Both the position numbers and the translations under genes were made by a program. From Stomatobaculum longum (GTDB taxonomy: Bacteria; Bacillota; Clostridia; Lachnospirales; Lachnospiraceae), in assembly GCA_000242235.1 (NCBI GenBank), contig JH590863.1, positions 517,311 through 581,310 on the forward strand: a stretch of DNA of 64,000 nucleotides, read 5' to 3'. The notes beneath the pieces are model-generated. The model saw only the letters and a list, made by a program, of their open reading frames with translations. It did not search any database and was not told where the DNA came from. Positions 36,097 through 45,036 of this stretch are shown one piece after another (within the stretch, counting starts at the first letter, position 1; the number at the start of each line of letters is the position of its first letter).

Positions 36097-38316
36097 ATGA
36101 GCGGAGAGAACAGAGAACAGCACAGTCACGAGGCAGCGCAGGAACATGCGCATAGCCACGAGCACACGCATACACACGAGCATACCCATGCGCACGATCA
36201 CGCGCATAGCCATGCACACGGTCATGTGCACGATGACGAGGGTCCCGCGCACATCCACAGCCACAGAAATATCATCGGCTTTGACAAGCACGGTGTGCCG
36301 ACGGTGGTTGTGAAGGCGGATCATCAGGATGAGCAGGATGAAAACGAGTTTATCCGCGACTATATGAACGCGGTCGCCGAGTATAAGAAAACCTTCCCTT
36401 CGAAGCAGGATGTCATCGACAACACGCCGGACCCGGCCGTGCGGGAGATGCTGCTCCGCGCGGAACAGCTCGGCTTTGACACGACCTTTGACCGCTTTGA
36501 CAAGCAGAAGCCGCAGTGTAGTTTCGGCCTTGCGGGCATCTGCTGCAAAATCTGCAACATGGGACCATGTAAGATCACGCCGAAGAGCCCGAAGGGCATC
36601 TGCGGCGCGGATGCGGATCTGATTGTCGCGAGAAACCTGCTCCGCTCGGCGGCGGCCGGTGCCGCACAGCACGGCATGCACGGCAGAGAGGTCATCCTGT
36701 CGCTCAAGTGGGCGGCGGAAGGAAAACTCGATCTTCCGATTCTCGGCCAGCAGAAGATTCGCGACACGGCAAAGGCCTTCGGCATCAAGACCGAGAGAAG
36801 AAGCATTAAGCGCATTGCCTCCGAACTCGCGGACAAGCTGCTCGAGGATATGTCCAGAACCGTTCCGGACGACTACGAGGTCATCAAGGCCTGCGCCCCG
36901 GCGGAGCGCCAGAAGGTCTGGAAGGATTTGGACATCATTCCAATCAGCGCCTACCACGAGGTCTTTGAGGCCTACCATAAGAGCGGTGTCGGCACGGACG
37001 GCGATTGGAGAAGTATCATGCAGCAGTTCCTGCGCTGCGGCCTTGCCTTTACCTTTTCGGGTGTCGTCTCGACCGCGATTGCGACCGACAGTCTCTTCGG
37101 TGTCGGCGACCGCGTGACCTCGAAGGTCAATATCGGCGCGCTGAAAAAGGGCTATGTGAACATCGCGGTGCACGGTCACCTGCCCACGCTGGTCAGCCAG
37201 ATTGTCAAGGTCGGCCAGGAGGAGAAGTTCATTGAGCTCGCAAAGAAGGCAGGCGCAAAGGGCATACGCTTCTACGGCATTTGCTGCTCCGGTCTCTCGG
37301 CAATGTACCGCTACGCCGGCGTGATTCCGCTCAGCAATGCGGTCTCCGCGGAACTGGTGCTCGGCACCGGCGCGCTGGATCTCTGGATTGCGGACGTACA
37401 GGATGTGTTCCCGTCCATTATGGAAGTCGCAAAGTGCTTCCAAACGACCGTCATCACGACTTCGGAGTCGGCGCGTCTGCCCGGTGCGGAGCGCTTTGAG
37501 TACGATCACCACCATTCGAACATCGGGGAGACCAGAGAGCTCGCGGAGCGCATTGTGAAGCGCGCCATCGAGAGCTTTGAAAACAGAAAGGGTGTTCCGG
37601 TCTACATTCCGCCCTACGAGGTGGATGCCGAGGTCGGCTTCTCGGTCGAGTATGTCCACAAGCGTTTCGGCAGCATGGCACCGCTCGCGGAGGCTGTGAA
37701 GTCCGGTAAGATTCTCGGCATTGTGAACATGGTCGGCTGCAACAACCCGAAGGTGCTCTACGAGAAGACCGCGTTGGATGTCGCGGATATCCTCTTACAG
37801 AACAATATTCTCATTCTGACCAACGGCTGTGTCTCCTTCCCGCTCATGAAGATGGGCTACTGCAACATGAAGGACGGGCTGCCGAAAGCGGGAGAATCGC
37901 TTCGGAACTTCCTCTCGCCCGACCTTCCGCCGGTTTGGCATGTCGGCGAGTGCATCGATAACACCCGTTCCTCCGGTATTTTTGCGGGCATTGCGAATGA
38001 GTTCGGCAAGGACTTAAAGGACATGCCCTTTGCCTTCACCTCTCCGGAGTGGAGCAATGAGAAGGGCATCGACGCATCGCTCGGCTTCCGGTTGATGGGA
38101 ATCAACTCCTATCACTGCGTGGAGGCACAGATTCACGGTTCGAAGAATGTCATTGAGTTCCTGAAAGAGGGGACCCGCGAGACCCTGGGTTCGGTGATGC
38201 ACGTCGACACCGATCCGAAGGCACTTGCGGAAAAGCTGGTTGAGGACATCAAGGCAAAGCGCCGCGCGCTCGGCTGGGTTGTCCCGGGCGATAAGCGCAA
38301 GGCGGTTGCACCGTAA
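36097..38316 (+). CDS. cooS: CooS-family carbon-monoxide-dehydrogenase-like protein with His-rich N-terminus
   Basis: 739 residues, about 100 more than usual CooS. Residues 9-56 hold 20 His, 15 of them in unbroken His-X alternation (17-45). Then a complete CooS body: C141 and C149 (D-cluster), C150, C153, C158, C169 (B-cluster), HGH at 359-361, C396/C397, C548, C578 and C619 for the C-cluster, and the EK of SNEKGID near 649. The expected Cys in the DVQC motif is Asp (D436 in ADVQDVFP). Known CooS oxidises CO at a Ni-4Fe-4S C-cluster; with one ligand changed, CO activity is doubtful and another redox reaction is possible. The tail is likely a metal, probably nickel, store. No cooC, cooF, cooJ or acs genes nearby. 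Start ATG 36097 after AAGTGAGGACAGG. Confidence 0.85.
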   Translation: MSGENREQHSHEAAQEHAHSHEHTHTHEHTHAHDHAHSHAHGHVHDDEGPAHIHSHRNIIGFDKHGVPTVVVKADHQDEQDENEFIRDYMNAVAEYKKTFPSKQDVIDNTPDPAVREMLLRAEQLGFDTTFDRFDKQKPQCSFGLAGICCKICNMGPCKITPKSPKGICGADADLIVARNLLRSAAAGAAQHGMHGREVILSLKWAAEGKLDLPILGQQKIRDTAKAFGIKTERRSIKRIASELADKLLEDMSRTVPDDYEVIKACAPAERQKVWKDLDIIPISAYHEVFEAYHKSGVGTDGDWRSIMQQFLRCGLAFTFSGVVSTAIATDSLFGVGDRVTSKVNIGALKKGYVNIAVHGHLPTLVSQIVKVGQEEKFIELAKKAGAKGIRFYGICCSGLSAMYRYAGVIPLSNAVSAELVLGTGALDLWIADVQDVFPSIMEVAKCFQTTVITTSESARLPGAERFEYDHHHSNIGETRELAERIVKRAIESFENRKGVPVYIPPYEVDAEVGFSVEYVHKRFGSMAPLAEAVKSGKILGIVNMVGCNNPKVLYEKTALDVADILLQNNILILTNGCVSFPLMKMGYCNMKDGLPKAGESLRNFLSPDLPPVWHVGECIDNTRSSGIFAGIANEFGKDLKDMPFAFTSPEWSNEKGIDASLGFRLMGINSYHCVEAQIHGSKNVIEFLKEGTRETLGSVMHVDTDPKALAEKLVEDIKAKRRALGWVVPGDKRKAVAP

Positions 38317-38407
38317 ACGGCATACAACTTACGACAAAGCTGTGACAGGAGAGTCTCGAAACAATTTCCGGAAAATATAAGCTGAAGAAAAGCCGAACGG
38401 TAAAGGA

Positions 38408-38440
38408 AAAAAGAGGTCGCGCATTGCGCGACCTCTTTCG
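38408..38440. terminator. Bidirectional terminator between cooS-like gene and hpf
   Basis: AAAGAGGTCGCGC-ATT-GCGCGACCTCTTT, with A-rich sequence on the left side and T-rich on the right; serves the convergent genes. Confidence 0.88.
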
Positions 38441-38483
38441 CTTCTGTCGTAATCGTAAAACAAGCGGAGCGGTGAGCGGAACC

Positions 38484-39014
38484 TCAGACGCGCGGCTCAA
38501 TCAGGCCGTAGCTGCCGTCGCGGCGCTTGTAGACAACTTCCACATTGCCGCTGTCTCCGTTCAGGAAGACGAAAAAGGCGTGGCCCAACAGTTCCATCTG
38601 GAGGCAGGCCTCCTCGGGCGTCATCGGGTGAAGCTCAAACTTCTTGTTCTTCACGATGCGGAGATCGGCCTCGGTCTCATCCTCCGTCTCGTCGAGGAAG
38701 AGATCGGAAAAGGCGAGCGCGGACTGCTTTTTGTCCGTGAGCTTCGTCTTGTATTTCTTGATCTGGCGCTCAATGGTCTCTTCCGCGAGATCAATCGAGG
38801 CAAAAAAGTCATCAGTCGCCTCTTCGGCGCGGATAAAGCCGTTGCGGGTCGGAATCGTGACCTCGATAATCTCGGCATCCTTCCGGCGGCTCAGAACAAC
38901 GCGCGCCTCGGTATCGGGAGCAAAATACTTCTCGAGTTTCCCGAGCTTTTTGTTCACCTGATTCTTCAGTCTGTCGCCCAAATCCACGTTTCTTCCGCTA
39001 ATGGTGATACGCAT
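38484..39014 (-). CDS. hpf: Ribosome hibernation-promoting factor, long form
   Basis: 176 residues. N-terminal HPF/YfiA domain (about 1-100: MRITISGRNVDLGDRLKN, VNKKLGKLEKYF) that binds the 30S decoding site, linker, and C-terminal dimerisation domain (about 118-176: VKNKKFELHPMTPEEACLQM, YKRRDGSYGLIEP) that joins 70S into 100S ribosomes. GAAAGGAGCAGAACAGT precedes the ATG on the minus strand. Divergent from secA, an arrangement common in Firmicutes. Confidence 0.95.
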   Translation of the reverse strand: MRITISGRNVDLGDRLKNQVNKKLGKLEKYFAPDTEARVVLSRRKDAEIIEVTIPTRNGFIRAEEATDDFFASIDLAEETIERQIKKYKTKLTDKKQSALAFSDLFLDETEDETEADLRIVKNKKFELHPMTPEEACLQMELLGHAFFVFLNGDSGNVEVVYKRRDGSYGLIEPRV

Positions 39015-39100
39015 ACTGTTCTGCTCCTTTCAAGTTTGATGCGAGTGCGCAGCTTATTTTCCAACACTTTGACGAAAAATGCTGCGATGTTGCTGATTTC

Positions 39101-39106
39101 AGTATA
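39101..39106 (-). promoter_or_regulatory. Extended -10 of hpf
   Basis: On the minus strand TATGCTATACT gives TATACT with an upstream TG; no good -35. Distance to the hpf start is about 85 bases. Confidence 0.4.
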
Positions 39107-39163
39107 GCATAAATCATGAAAAAGAGAAGCATAAAGCTACAAAAATAACGCACAGTCGCTCCA

Positions 39164-39192
39164 TTGCGCAATAGAAACAGAGGTGATAGAAT
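39164..39192 (+). promoter_or_regulatory. Sigma-A promoter of secA
   Basis: TTGCGC (39164-39169), 17-base spacer, TAGAAT (39187-39192), leading to an 75-base leader before secA. Confidence 0.55.
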
Positions 39193-39272
39193 AGAACGGA
39201 TATACGGGATTTTACAGGACGGAAAAGACGAACAAAACTTTATTTCTGCGAACAGCGGGAGAGAGCGGGAAC

Positions 39273-42074
39273 ATGAATTTAATTGAGAGTATTTTTGGAA
39301 CACACAGCCAGCGCGAACTGAAGATGATTAAGCCGCAAGTCGACAAGATTTTATCGCTCCGCGACACGATGGTCGCGATGAGCGATGAGGAACTGAAGGC
39401 CCAGACCGGAAAGTTTAAAGAGCGCCTCGCGGCGGGCGAAACCCTTGACGATATTCTGCCGGAAGCGTTTGCGACCGTGCGCGAGGGTGCGCGCCGCGCG
39501 ACCGGCGTGAAGCGCGCGGACGGAACCTATGAGGGCGGTATGGAGCACTATCCGGTACAGCTGACCGGCGGTATTGTGCTGCACCAGGGCCGCATTGCGG
39601 AGATGAAGACCGGTGAAGGTAAGACCTTGGTCTCGACCGCGCCGGCGTACCTGAACGCACTTGCGGGCAAGGGCGTTTTGATTGTCACGGTCAACGACTA
39701 CCTCGCTTCGCGTGACGCGGAGTGGATGGGACGCATCCACCGCTTCCTCGGCCTCACGGTCGGCGTCGTCACCAATGCGATGAATTCCGAGCAGAGACAG
39801 AAAGCCTATGCCTGCGACATCACCTATGTCACAAACAACGAGCTCGGCTTCGACTACCTGCGCGATAACATGGCCATCTACAAGAACCAGCAGGTGCTCC
39901 GGAACCTCGACTACTGCATCATCGACGAGGTGGACTCTGTCTTAATCGATGAGGCGAGAACGCCGCTCATTATCTCCGGCCAGTCCGGTAAGTCGACGCA
40001 GATTTACGATGCCTGCACGACGCTCGCCAATATGCTGGAGCGCGGTGAGGCTTCGGGCGAGTTCACGAAGATGAACGCAATTATGGGCGAGGAGATTACC
40101 GAGACCGGCGACTATGTGGTCGATGAGAAGGACAAGGTTGTGAACCTGACCGAGGACGGCGTCGCGAAAGTCGAGAAGTTCTTCGGCCTCGAGAACTTCT
40201 CGGATCCGGAAAACCTCGAGATTCAGCATTGCGTGATTCTGGCGCTCCGCGCGAAGGAGCTCATGCACCGCGACAAGGACTATGTCGTGAAAGACGGCGA
40301 GGTTCTAATTGTCGATGAGTTCACGGGCCGCATCATGCCGGGCAGACGTTTCTCCGACGGCCTGCACCAGGCGATTGAGGCGAAGGAGCATGTGGATGTG
40401 CGCCAGGAGTCGAAGACGCTTGCGACCATCACCTTCCAGAACTTCTTTAATAAGTTCAAGAAGAAGGCCGGCATGACGGGTACCGCCCTGACCGAGGAGA
40501 AGGAGTTCCGCAACACCTACGGCATGGACGTCATCGAGATTCCGACCAACACGCCGGTTGCGAGAAAAGATGAGGCGGACGCGGTCTTTAAGACCAAGAA
40601 AGAGAAGTTTGACGCGGTTGTCGAGGACATCCGCGAGCATCATGCGACGGGCCAGCCCTTGCTGGTCGGCACGATTACGATCGAGACTTCGGAGATGCTC
40701 TCGAAGCTCTTAAAGAGAGAGGGGATTCGGCACGAAGTCCTGAATGCGAAGTACCACGAGAAAGAGGCGGCAATCATCGCCCAGGCAGGTAAGATGGGCG
40801 CCGTCACGATTGCGACGAACATGGCAGGCCGCGGTACCGATATTCTGCTCGGCGGCAGCCTCGAGGCAATCCGGAAGGATCTGATTGACGAGCTTCCGAA
40901 GGAAGAGAGAGAGAAGTACGATCCCGAGAGCGAGAACTACGATGCCGATGCGTTCGCGTCGATGGATGAGCGCGCACGCGAAAAGTCGAAGGAGCTCCAG
41001 GCGAAGGTCAGAGAACTCGGCGGTCTCCGCGTGATCGGCACCGAGCGCCACGAGGCGCGCCGCATTGACAACCAGCTGCGCGGTCGTTCCGGCCGTCAGG
41101 GCGACCCGGGTTCGTCCTGCTTCTACATCTCCCTCGAGGACGATCTGATGCGTCTCTTCGGTTCCGAGCACTTAATCGGCATGTTCAATGCTCTCGGCGT
41201 GCCGGAGGGCGAGCGCATTGAGCACAAGATGCTCACGAATGCGATCGAGAAGGCGCAGATGAAGATCGAGACCAACAACTACGGCATCCGCGAGCAGCTC
41301 TTAAAGTACGACGAGGTCAATAACGACCAGCGCGAAGTGATTTACGCGGAGCGCGAGAAGGTGCTGACCGGCGAGAACATGCGAGAGACCATTCTCAGCA
41401 TGGTCTCTCATGTGGTCGAGAGAGCCGTGAACCGCGCAATCGGCGAGGACACGCCCGCGAAGGACTGGGACTACCAGGAGCTGAACCACCTGCTGCTCTC
41501 GATCATTCCGCTCCAGCCTGTCGTGTATACCGAGGACAAGGTCGGTATGACGAAGAAGGAACTGCTCGACGAACTGCAGAAGCAGGCGCTCGCATTCTAC
41601 GAGAAGAAGGAGCAGGAGTTCCCGAGACCCGAGGATGCGCGCGAGGTGGAGCGCGTCGTGCTGCTCCGCGCAATCGACGCGAAGTGGATGAACCACATCG
41701 ACGACATGGAGCAGCTTCGCCAGGGCATCGGTCTCCAGGCGTACGGCCAGAGAGATCCGCTGGTCGAGTACAAGATGGAAGCTTACAACATGTTCGAGGA
41801 GATGATTGCCGGCATCGAGGACGACACGGTCCGTCTGCTCTGCCATCTCCGCTTAGAGCGGCAGGATGAGTTGGAGCGCCGTCAGGCACCGGTCATCACC
41901 GGAACGAACAAGGACGAGGGCGGCCTTCGGAAGGCGCCGATCGTCAACGAGCAGAAGAAGATTATGCCGAACGATCCCTGCCCCTGCGGCAGCGGCAAGA
42001 AGTTCAAGCAGTGCTGCGGCCGGAAGCTCTTCCAGCAGAACGGAGAGCAGGGTCCCACACCGGTGCAGCTTTAA
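39273..42074 (+). CDS. secA: Preprotein translocase ATPase SecA
   Basis: 933 residues. Drives secretion through SecYEG. Visible: GGIVLHQGRIAEMKTGEGKT (Walker A, near residue 105), DEVDSVLIDEARTPLIISG (DEVD box), TNMAGRGTDILLGG, RQGDPGSSCFYISLEDDLM, and the C-terminal zinc motif CPCGSGKKFKQCCG for SecB/ribosome contact. Standard length. The prfB gene follows at 16 bases, the usual Firmicute pairing. Confidence 0.97.
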   Translation: MNLIESIFGTHSQRELKMIKPQVDKILSLRDTMVAMSDEELKAQTGKFKERLAAGETLDDILPEAFATVREGARRATGVKRADGTYEGGMEHYPVQLTGGIVLHQGRIAEMKTGEGKTLVSTAPAYLNALAGKGVLIVTVNDYLASRDAEWMGRIHRFLGLTVGVVTNAMNSEQRQKAYACDITYVTNNELGFDYLRDNMAIYKNQQVLRNLDYCIIDEVDSVLIDEARTPLIISGQSGKSTQIYDACTTLANMLERGEASGEFTKMNAIMGEEITETGDYVVDEKDKVVNLTEDGVAKVEKFFGLENFSDPENLEIQHCVILALRAKELMHRDKDYVVKDGEVLIVDEFTGRIMPGRRFSDGLHQAIEAKEHVDVRQESKTLATITFQNFFNKFKKKAGMTGTALTEEKEFRNTYGMDVIEIPTNTPVARKDEADAVFKTKKEKFDAVVEDIREHHATGQPLLVGTITIETSEMLSKLLKREGIRHEVLNAKYHEKEAAIIAQAGKMGAVTIATNMAGRGTDILLGGSLEAIRKDLIDELPKEEREKYDPESENYDADAFASMDERAREKSKELQAKVRELGGLRVIGTERHEARRIDNQLRGRSGRQGDPGSSCFYISLEDDLMRLFGSEHLIGMFNALGVPEGERIEHKMLTNAIEKAQMKIETNNYGIREQLLKYDEVNNDQREVIYAEREKVLTGENMRETILSMVSHVVERAVNRAIGEDTPAKDWDYQELNHLLLSIIPLQPVVYTEDKVGMTKKELLDELQKQALAFYEKKEQEFPRPEDAREVERVVLLRAIDAKWMNHIDDMEQLRQGIGLQAYGQRDPLVEYKMEAYNMFEEMIAGIEDDTVRLLCHLRLERQDELERRQAPVITGTNKDEGGLRKAPIVNEQKKIMPNDPCPCGSGKKFKQCCGRKLFQQNGEQGPTPVQL

Positions 42075-42090
42075 ACAGTAGGAGGCAGCT

Positions 42091-43230
42091 TTGGTCGAAT
42101 TAGATAATATGAAATATACCCTCTCCACCTATCAGAAGCCGCTTCAGGAGGTGGAGGGCTCCCTGGATCTTGAGAACAAGGAGAAACGCATCGCAGAACT
42201 TGATCGCATGATGGAAGAGCCGAATTTCTGGGAGAACCCGGAGCAGTCGACCAAAATCGTGCGGGAAAACAAGAGCCTGAAGGACACCGTGGAGCGCTTT
42301 CACAAGCTCTCGAGCGCCTATCGGGATATTGCGGACATGATTGAACTCGGCAACGAAGAGGGCGATGAAGAGCTGATTCCGGAGATCCGGGAGATGCTGG
42401 ACGGCTTTATCCACGATCTGGAGGCGCTGAAGGCAGAGACGCTGCTCACGGGCGAGTACGACGCGAACAATGCGATTCTGCGTCTGAATGCGGGCGCGGG
42501 CGGTACGGAGTCCTCTGACTGGTGCTCGATGCTCTACCGCATGTATACGCGCTGGGCTGAGAGCCACGGCTATTCGATCGAGGTGCTCGATTACCTCGAC
42601 GGCGATGTCGCGGGCATCAAGTCCGTCACGATTCAGATTAACGGCGAGAATGCCTACGGCAGACTCCGGAGCGAACACGGCGTGCACCGCCTGGTGCGCA
42701 TCTCGCCCTTCAATGCGGCGGGCAAGCGCCAGACTTCGTTCGTCTCCTGCGATATTATGCCGGAGCTCTCGAATGAGATTCATGTCGACATCAACCCCGA
42801 CGATATCCGTGTCGACACCTACCGCTCGAGCGGCGCAGGCGGTCAGCACATCAATAAGACCTCCTCGGCCATCCGCATCACGCACCTGCCGACCGGCATT
42901 GTTGTGACTTGCCAGAACGAGCGCAGCCAGTTCCAGAACAAGGACAAGGCCATGCAGATGCTCGAGGCCAAACTCTACATGCTCGAGCAGCAGCAGCAGG
43001 CGGAAAAGGCGGACGAGATTCGCGGTGTCGTGAAGGACAACGGCTGGGGCAGCCAGATTCGCTCTTATGTATTACAACCCTATACGATGGTCAAGGACCA
43101 TCGCACGGGCTTTTCGACAGGTAATGTGGACGCTGTACTCGACGGCGATCTCGACGACTTTATGACGGCTTATCTCACCTGGGTGAGCCTCGGCAAGCCG
43201 GACATGAAGGGCGCCGGCAGCGACGATTAA
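42091..43230 (+). CDS. prfB: Peptide chain release factor 2, without programmed frameshift
   Basis: 379 residues in one open frame. Recognises UGA/UAA: the SPF stop-codon motif is in RISPFNAAGKRQTS and the peptidyl-hydrolysis GGQ motif in GAGGQHINKTSSAIR. Starts at TTG 42091 after AGGAGGCAGCT. In many bacteria codon ~26 is an in-frame UGA requiring +1 shifting (CUUUGAC); here this place reads TCC CTG GAT CTT GAG (SLDLENK) and the gene is read straight through. Follows secA. Confidence 0.95.
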   Translation: MVELDNMKYTLSTYQKPLQEVEGSLDLENKEKRIAELDRMMEEPNFWENPEQSTKIVRENKSLKDTVERFHKLSSAYRDIADMIELGNEEGDEELIPEIREMLDGFIHDLEALKAETLLTGEYDANNAILRLNAGAGGTESSDWCSMLYRMYTRWAESHGYSIEVLDYLDGDVAGIKSVTIQINGENAYGRLRSEHGVHRLVRISPFNAAGKRQTSFVSCDIMPELSNEIHVDINPDDIRVDTYRSSGAGGQHINKTSSAIRITHLPTGIVVTCQNERSQFQNKDKAMQMLEAKLYMLEQQQQAEKADEIRGVVKDNGWGSQIRSYVLQPYTMVKDHRTGFSTGNVDAVLDGDLDDFMTAYLTWVSLGKPDMKGAGSDD

Positions 43231-43237
43231 TGCAACG

Positions 43238-43266
43238 AATCCCGGCGAATGCGCCGGGATTTTTTC
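43238..43266 (+). terminator. Rho-independent terminator after prfB
   Basis: AATCCCGGCG-AATG-CGCCGGGATT followed by TTTTT. Confidence 0.92.
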
Positions 43267-43296
43267 ATGAGAACAGCGGGATTTGCGCGCGATAAC

Positions 43297-43325
43297 TTGC
43301 ACTTCCCGCCGCCGCGTGTTAGAAT
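43297..43325 (+). promoter_or_regulatory. Sigma-A promoter of the ACT-hom-tsa operon
   Basis: TTGCAC (43297-43302), 17-base spacer, TAGAAT (43320-43325), 40 bases before the first start codon. Confidence 0.75.
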
Positions 43326-43364
43326 GCGCCCTGTGAGAAACAGTTGTATCCGGAGGGCGCACAG

Positions 43365-43808
43365 ATGGAAGAAGAGGGTAGATACTATGTGGTTCGCCGC
43401 AAGGCGGTGCCGGATGTTCTGCTCCGCGTCGTCGAGACAAAGCGGCTGCTCCGGGCAAACCGGGGCATGTCGGTCAGTGAGGCGACCGGACAGACCGGAA
43501 TCAGCAGAAGCTCATTCTATAAGTACAAAGAGGACATCTTTCCGTTCGGCGATACGGTGAGCGGACAGAAAATCACGCTTTCCATTGAAATTCTGGATGA
43601 GCCGGGACTGCTCGCCGATCTTCTCGGGGCAGTGGCGCGTTTTCACGCGAATATCATCACGATACACCAGTCCATCCCGTTAAACGGTATGGCAACGGTC
43701 TCGCTCTCGCTCGAGGTGCGGCAGGAGACCGAAGATCTCACCGGTCTGGTGGAGCAGATGGAAGGAATGCGCGGTGTCCGCGAAGTCACGATTTTATCGA
43801 GGGAGTAA
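43365..43808 (+). CDS. ACT-domain protein, UPF0735/PheB type
   Basis: 147 residues. N-terminal helix-turn-helix-like part (ATGQTGISRSSFYKYKEDIF, about 39-58) and C-terminal ACT domain (about 70-145, ITLSIEILDEPGLLADLLG). ACT domains bind amino acids; this type is found next to hom in many Firmicutes and may control threonine/homoserine metabolism. Start ATG 43365 after CCGGAGGGCGCACAG; an upstream in-frame ATG lacks a site. First gene of a long operon. Confidence 0.88.
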   Translation: MEEEGRYYVVRRKAVPDVLLRVVETKRLLRANRGMSVSEATGQTGISRSSFYKYKEDIFPFGDTVSGQKITLSIEILDEPGLLADLLGAVARFHANIITIHQSIPLNGMATVSLSLEVRQETEDLTGLVEQMEGMRGVREVTILSRE

Positions 43809-43815
43809 AAGAGAA

Positions 43816-45036
43816 ATGATCAAAGCAGCAATTATGGGATACGGCACTGTCGGTGCGGGGGTTTACGAGGCGGTTGTGACCAATCAGAAGGTCATCGCCG
43901 CGGAGATCGGCGAGGCGCTCGAGGTGAAGCGCATTCTGGATCTCCGGAAGTTCCCGGGCGATCCGGCGGAGCAGCTGATTACCGACAAGTTTTCGGACAT
44001 CGAAGAGGATGAGGAGATTTCTTTGGTTGTCGAGACCATGGGCGGCACAACGCCGGCCTACGAGTTTGTCAAGGCGGCTCTCTTAAAGGGTAAGCACGTT
44101 GTGACGAGCAATAAGGCTTTGGTCGCGGCACACGGCACGGAGCTCTTACAGATTGCGCGCGACAAGAAGGTCAACTTCTTCTTTGAGGCGGCGGTCGGCG
44201 GCGGCATTCCGGTGATTCGAACCCTCGGCACGGGTTATCAGGGACAGGTGATCACCGAGATCACCGGCATTTTGAACGGCACGACCAACTATATCCTGAC
44301 GCGAATGGACCGCGAGGGCGCGGAGTTCGGTGATGTGCTCGCGGATGCACAGCGCCTTGGCTATGCGGAGCGGAATCCGGAGGCGGATATCGAGGGCCAT
44401 GACACCTGCCGGAAGATTGCGATTCTCTCCTCGCTCGTGACGGGCAAAGAGGTAAATTTTGAGGATGTCTACACCGAGGGCATCTCGAAGATTGACAGCA
44501 CGGACTTCCGCTATGCGCTGGAGCTCAAGGCTTCGATCAAGCTGGTCGGCGCGGCGCAGTTTGCGGGCAATCAGGTCACGGTCAGCGTGTTCCCGCTGCT
44601 GGTCAGCGATGAGAATCCGCTCTACGCGGTACAGGGTGTCTACAACGGCATTGTGATCAAGGGCAATCTCCTCGGCACGACCATGCTCTACGGCAGCGGC
44701 GCAGGTAAGCTCCCGACCGCAAGTGCGGTGCTCGCCGACATGATGGAGGCGGCAAAGCACAAGAACGAGAATGTGCGTTTCGGCTGGACGGCGGAGAAGC
44801 AGGCAGTCACCTCGCACGAGAGCGAGAAGCACCGCTACTTTGTGCGTCTTTCGGGCGATGCGGCCTCGCTCGCGGCCGCAAAGGAGCAGTTTGAGGCAGA
44901 ACGCGTGATTCAGCTCCCGGGCCTCGAGGAGGTCGCGATTGTCAGCGCGCCGATGACAGAGTTTACCTACCGCGAGAGAGCGGCCAAGGTGCCGAATATC
45001 CTCGCGATGATTCGCGCGGAACTTTCGGAGCGATGA
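43816..45036 (+). CDS. hom: Homoserine dehydrogenase
   Basis: 406 residues. Reduces aspartate semialdehyde to homoserine. NAD(P) motif AAIMGYGTVGAGVYEAV, catalytic region GGGIPVIRTLG, NYILTRM, EADIEGHDTCRKIAILSSL, and a C-terminal ACT domain (about 325-390, HRYFVRLSGDAASL) for feedback control. Start ATG 43816 after GGGAGTAAAAGAGAA. Overlaps tsaE by four bases. Confidence 0.96.
   Translation: MIKAAIMGYGTVGAGVYEAVVTNQKVIAAEIGEALEVKRILDLRKFPGDPAEQLITDKFSDIEEDEEISLVVETMGGTTPAYEFVKAALLKGKHVVTSNKALVAAHGTELLQIARDKKVNFFFEAAVGGGIPVIRTLGTGYQGQVITEITGILNGTTNYILTRMDREGAEFGDVLADAQRLGYAERNPEADIEGHDTCRKIAILSSLVTGKEVNFEDVYTEGISKIDSTDFRYALELKASIKLVGAAQFAGNQVTVSVFPLLVSDENPLYAVQGVYNGIVIKGNLLGTTMLYGSGAGKLPTASAVLADMMEAAKHKNENVRFGWTAEKQAVTSHESEKHRYFVRLSGDAASLAAAKEQFEAERVIQLPGLEEVAIVSAPMTEFTYRERAAKVPNILAMIRAELSER

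Noticed and set aside
36058..37659. A 533-codon open frame antisense to the CooS-like gene
   Set aside because: High-GC codon bias leaves long open antisense frames; no ribosome-binding site and no recognisable protein features. The same applies to long antisense frames at 31479-33041, 14452-15936 and 10700-11911.
43266..43364. T-box or other leader controlling hom
   Set aside because: From the -10 to the start there are only 40 bases and no T-box bulge sequence.
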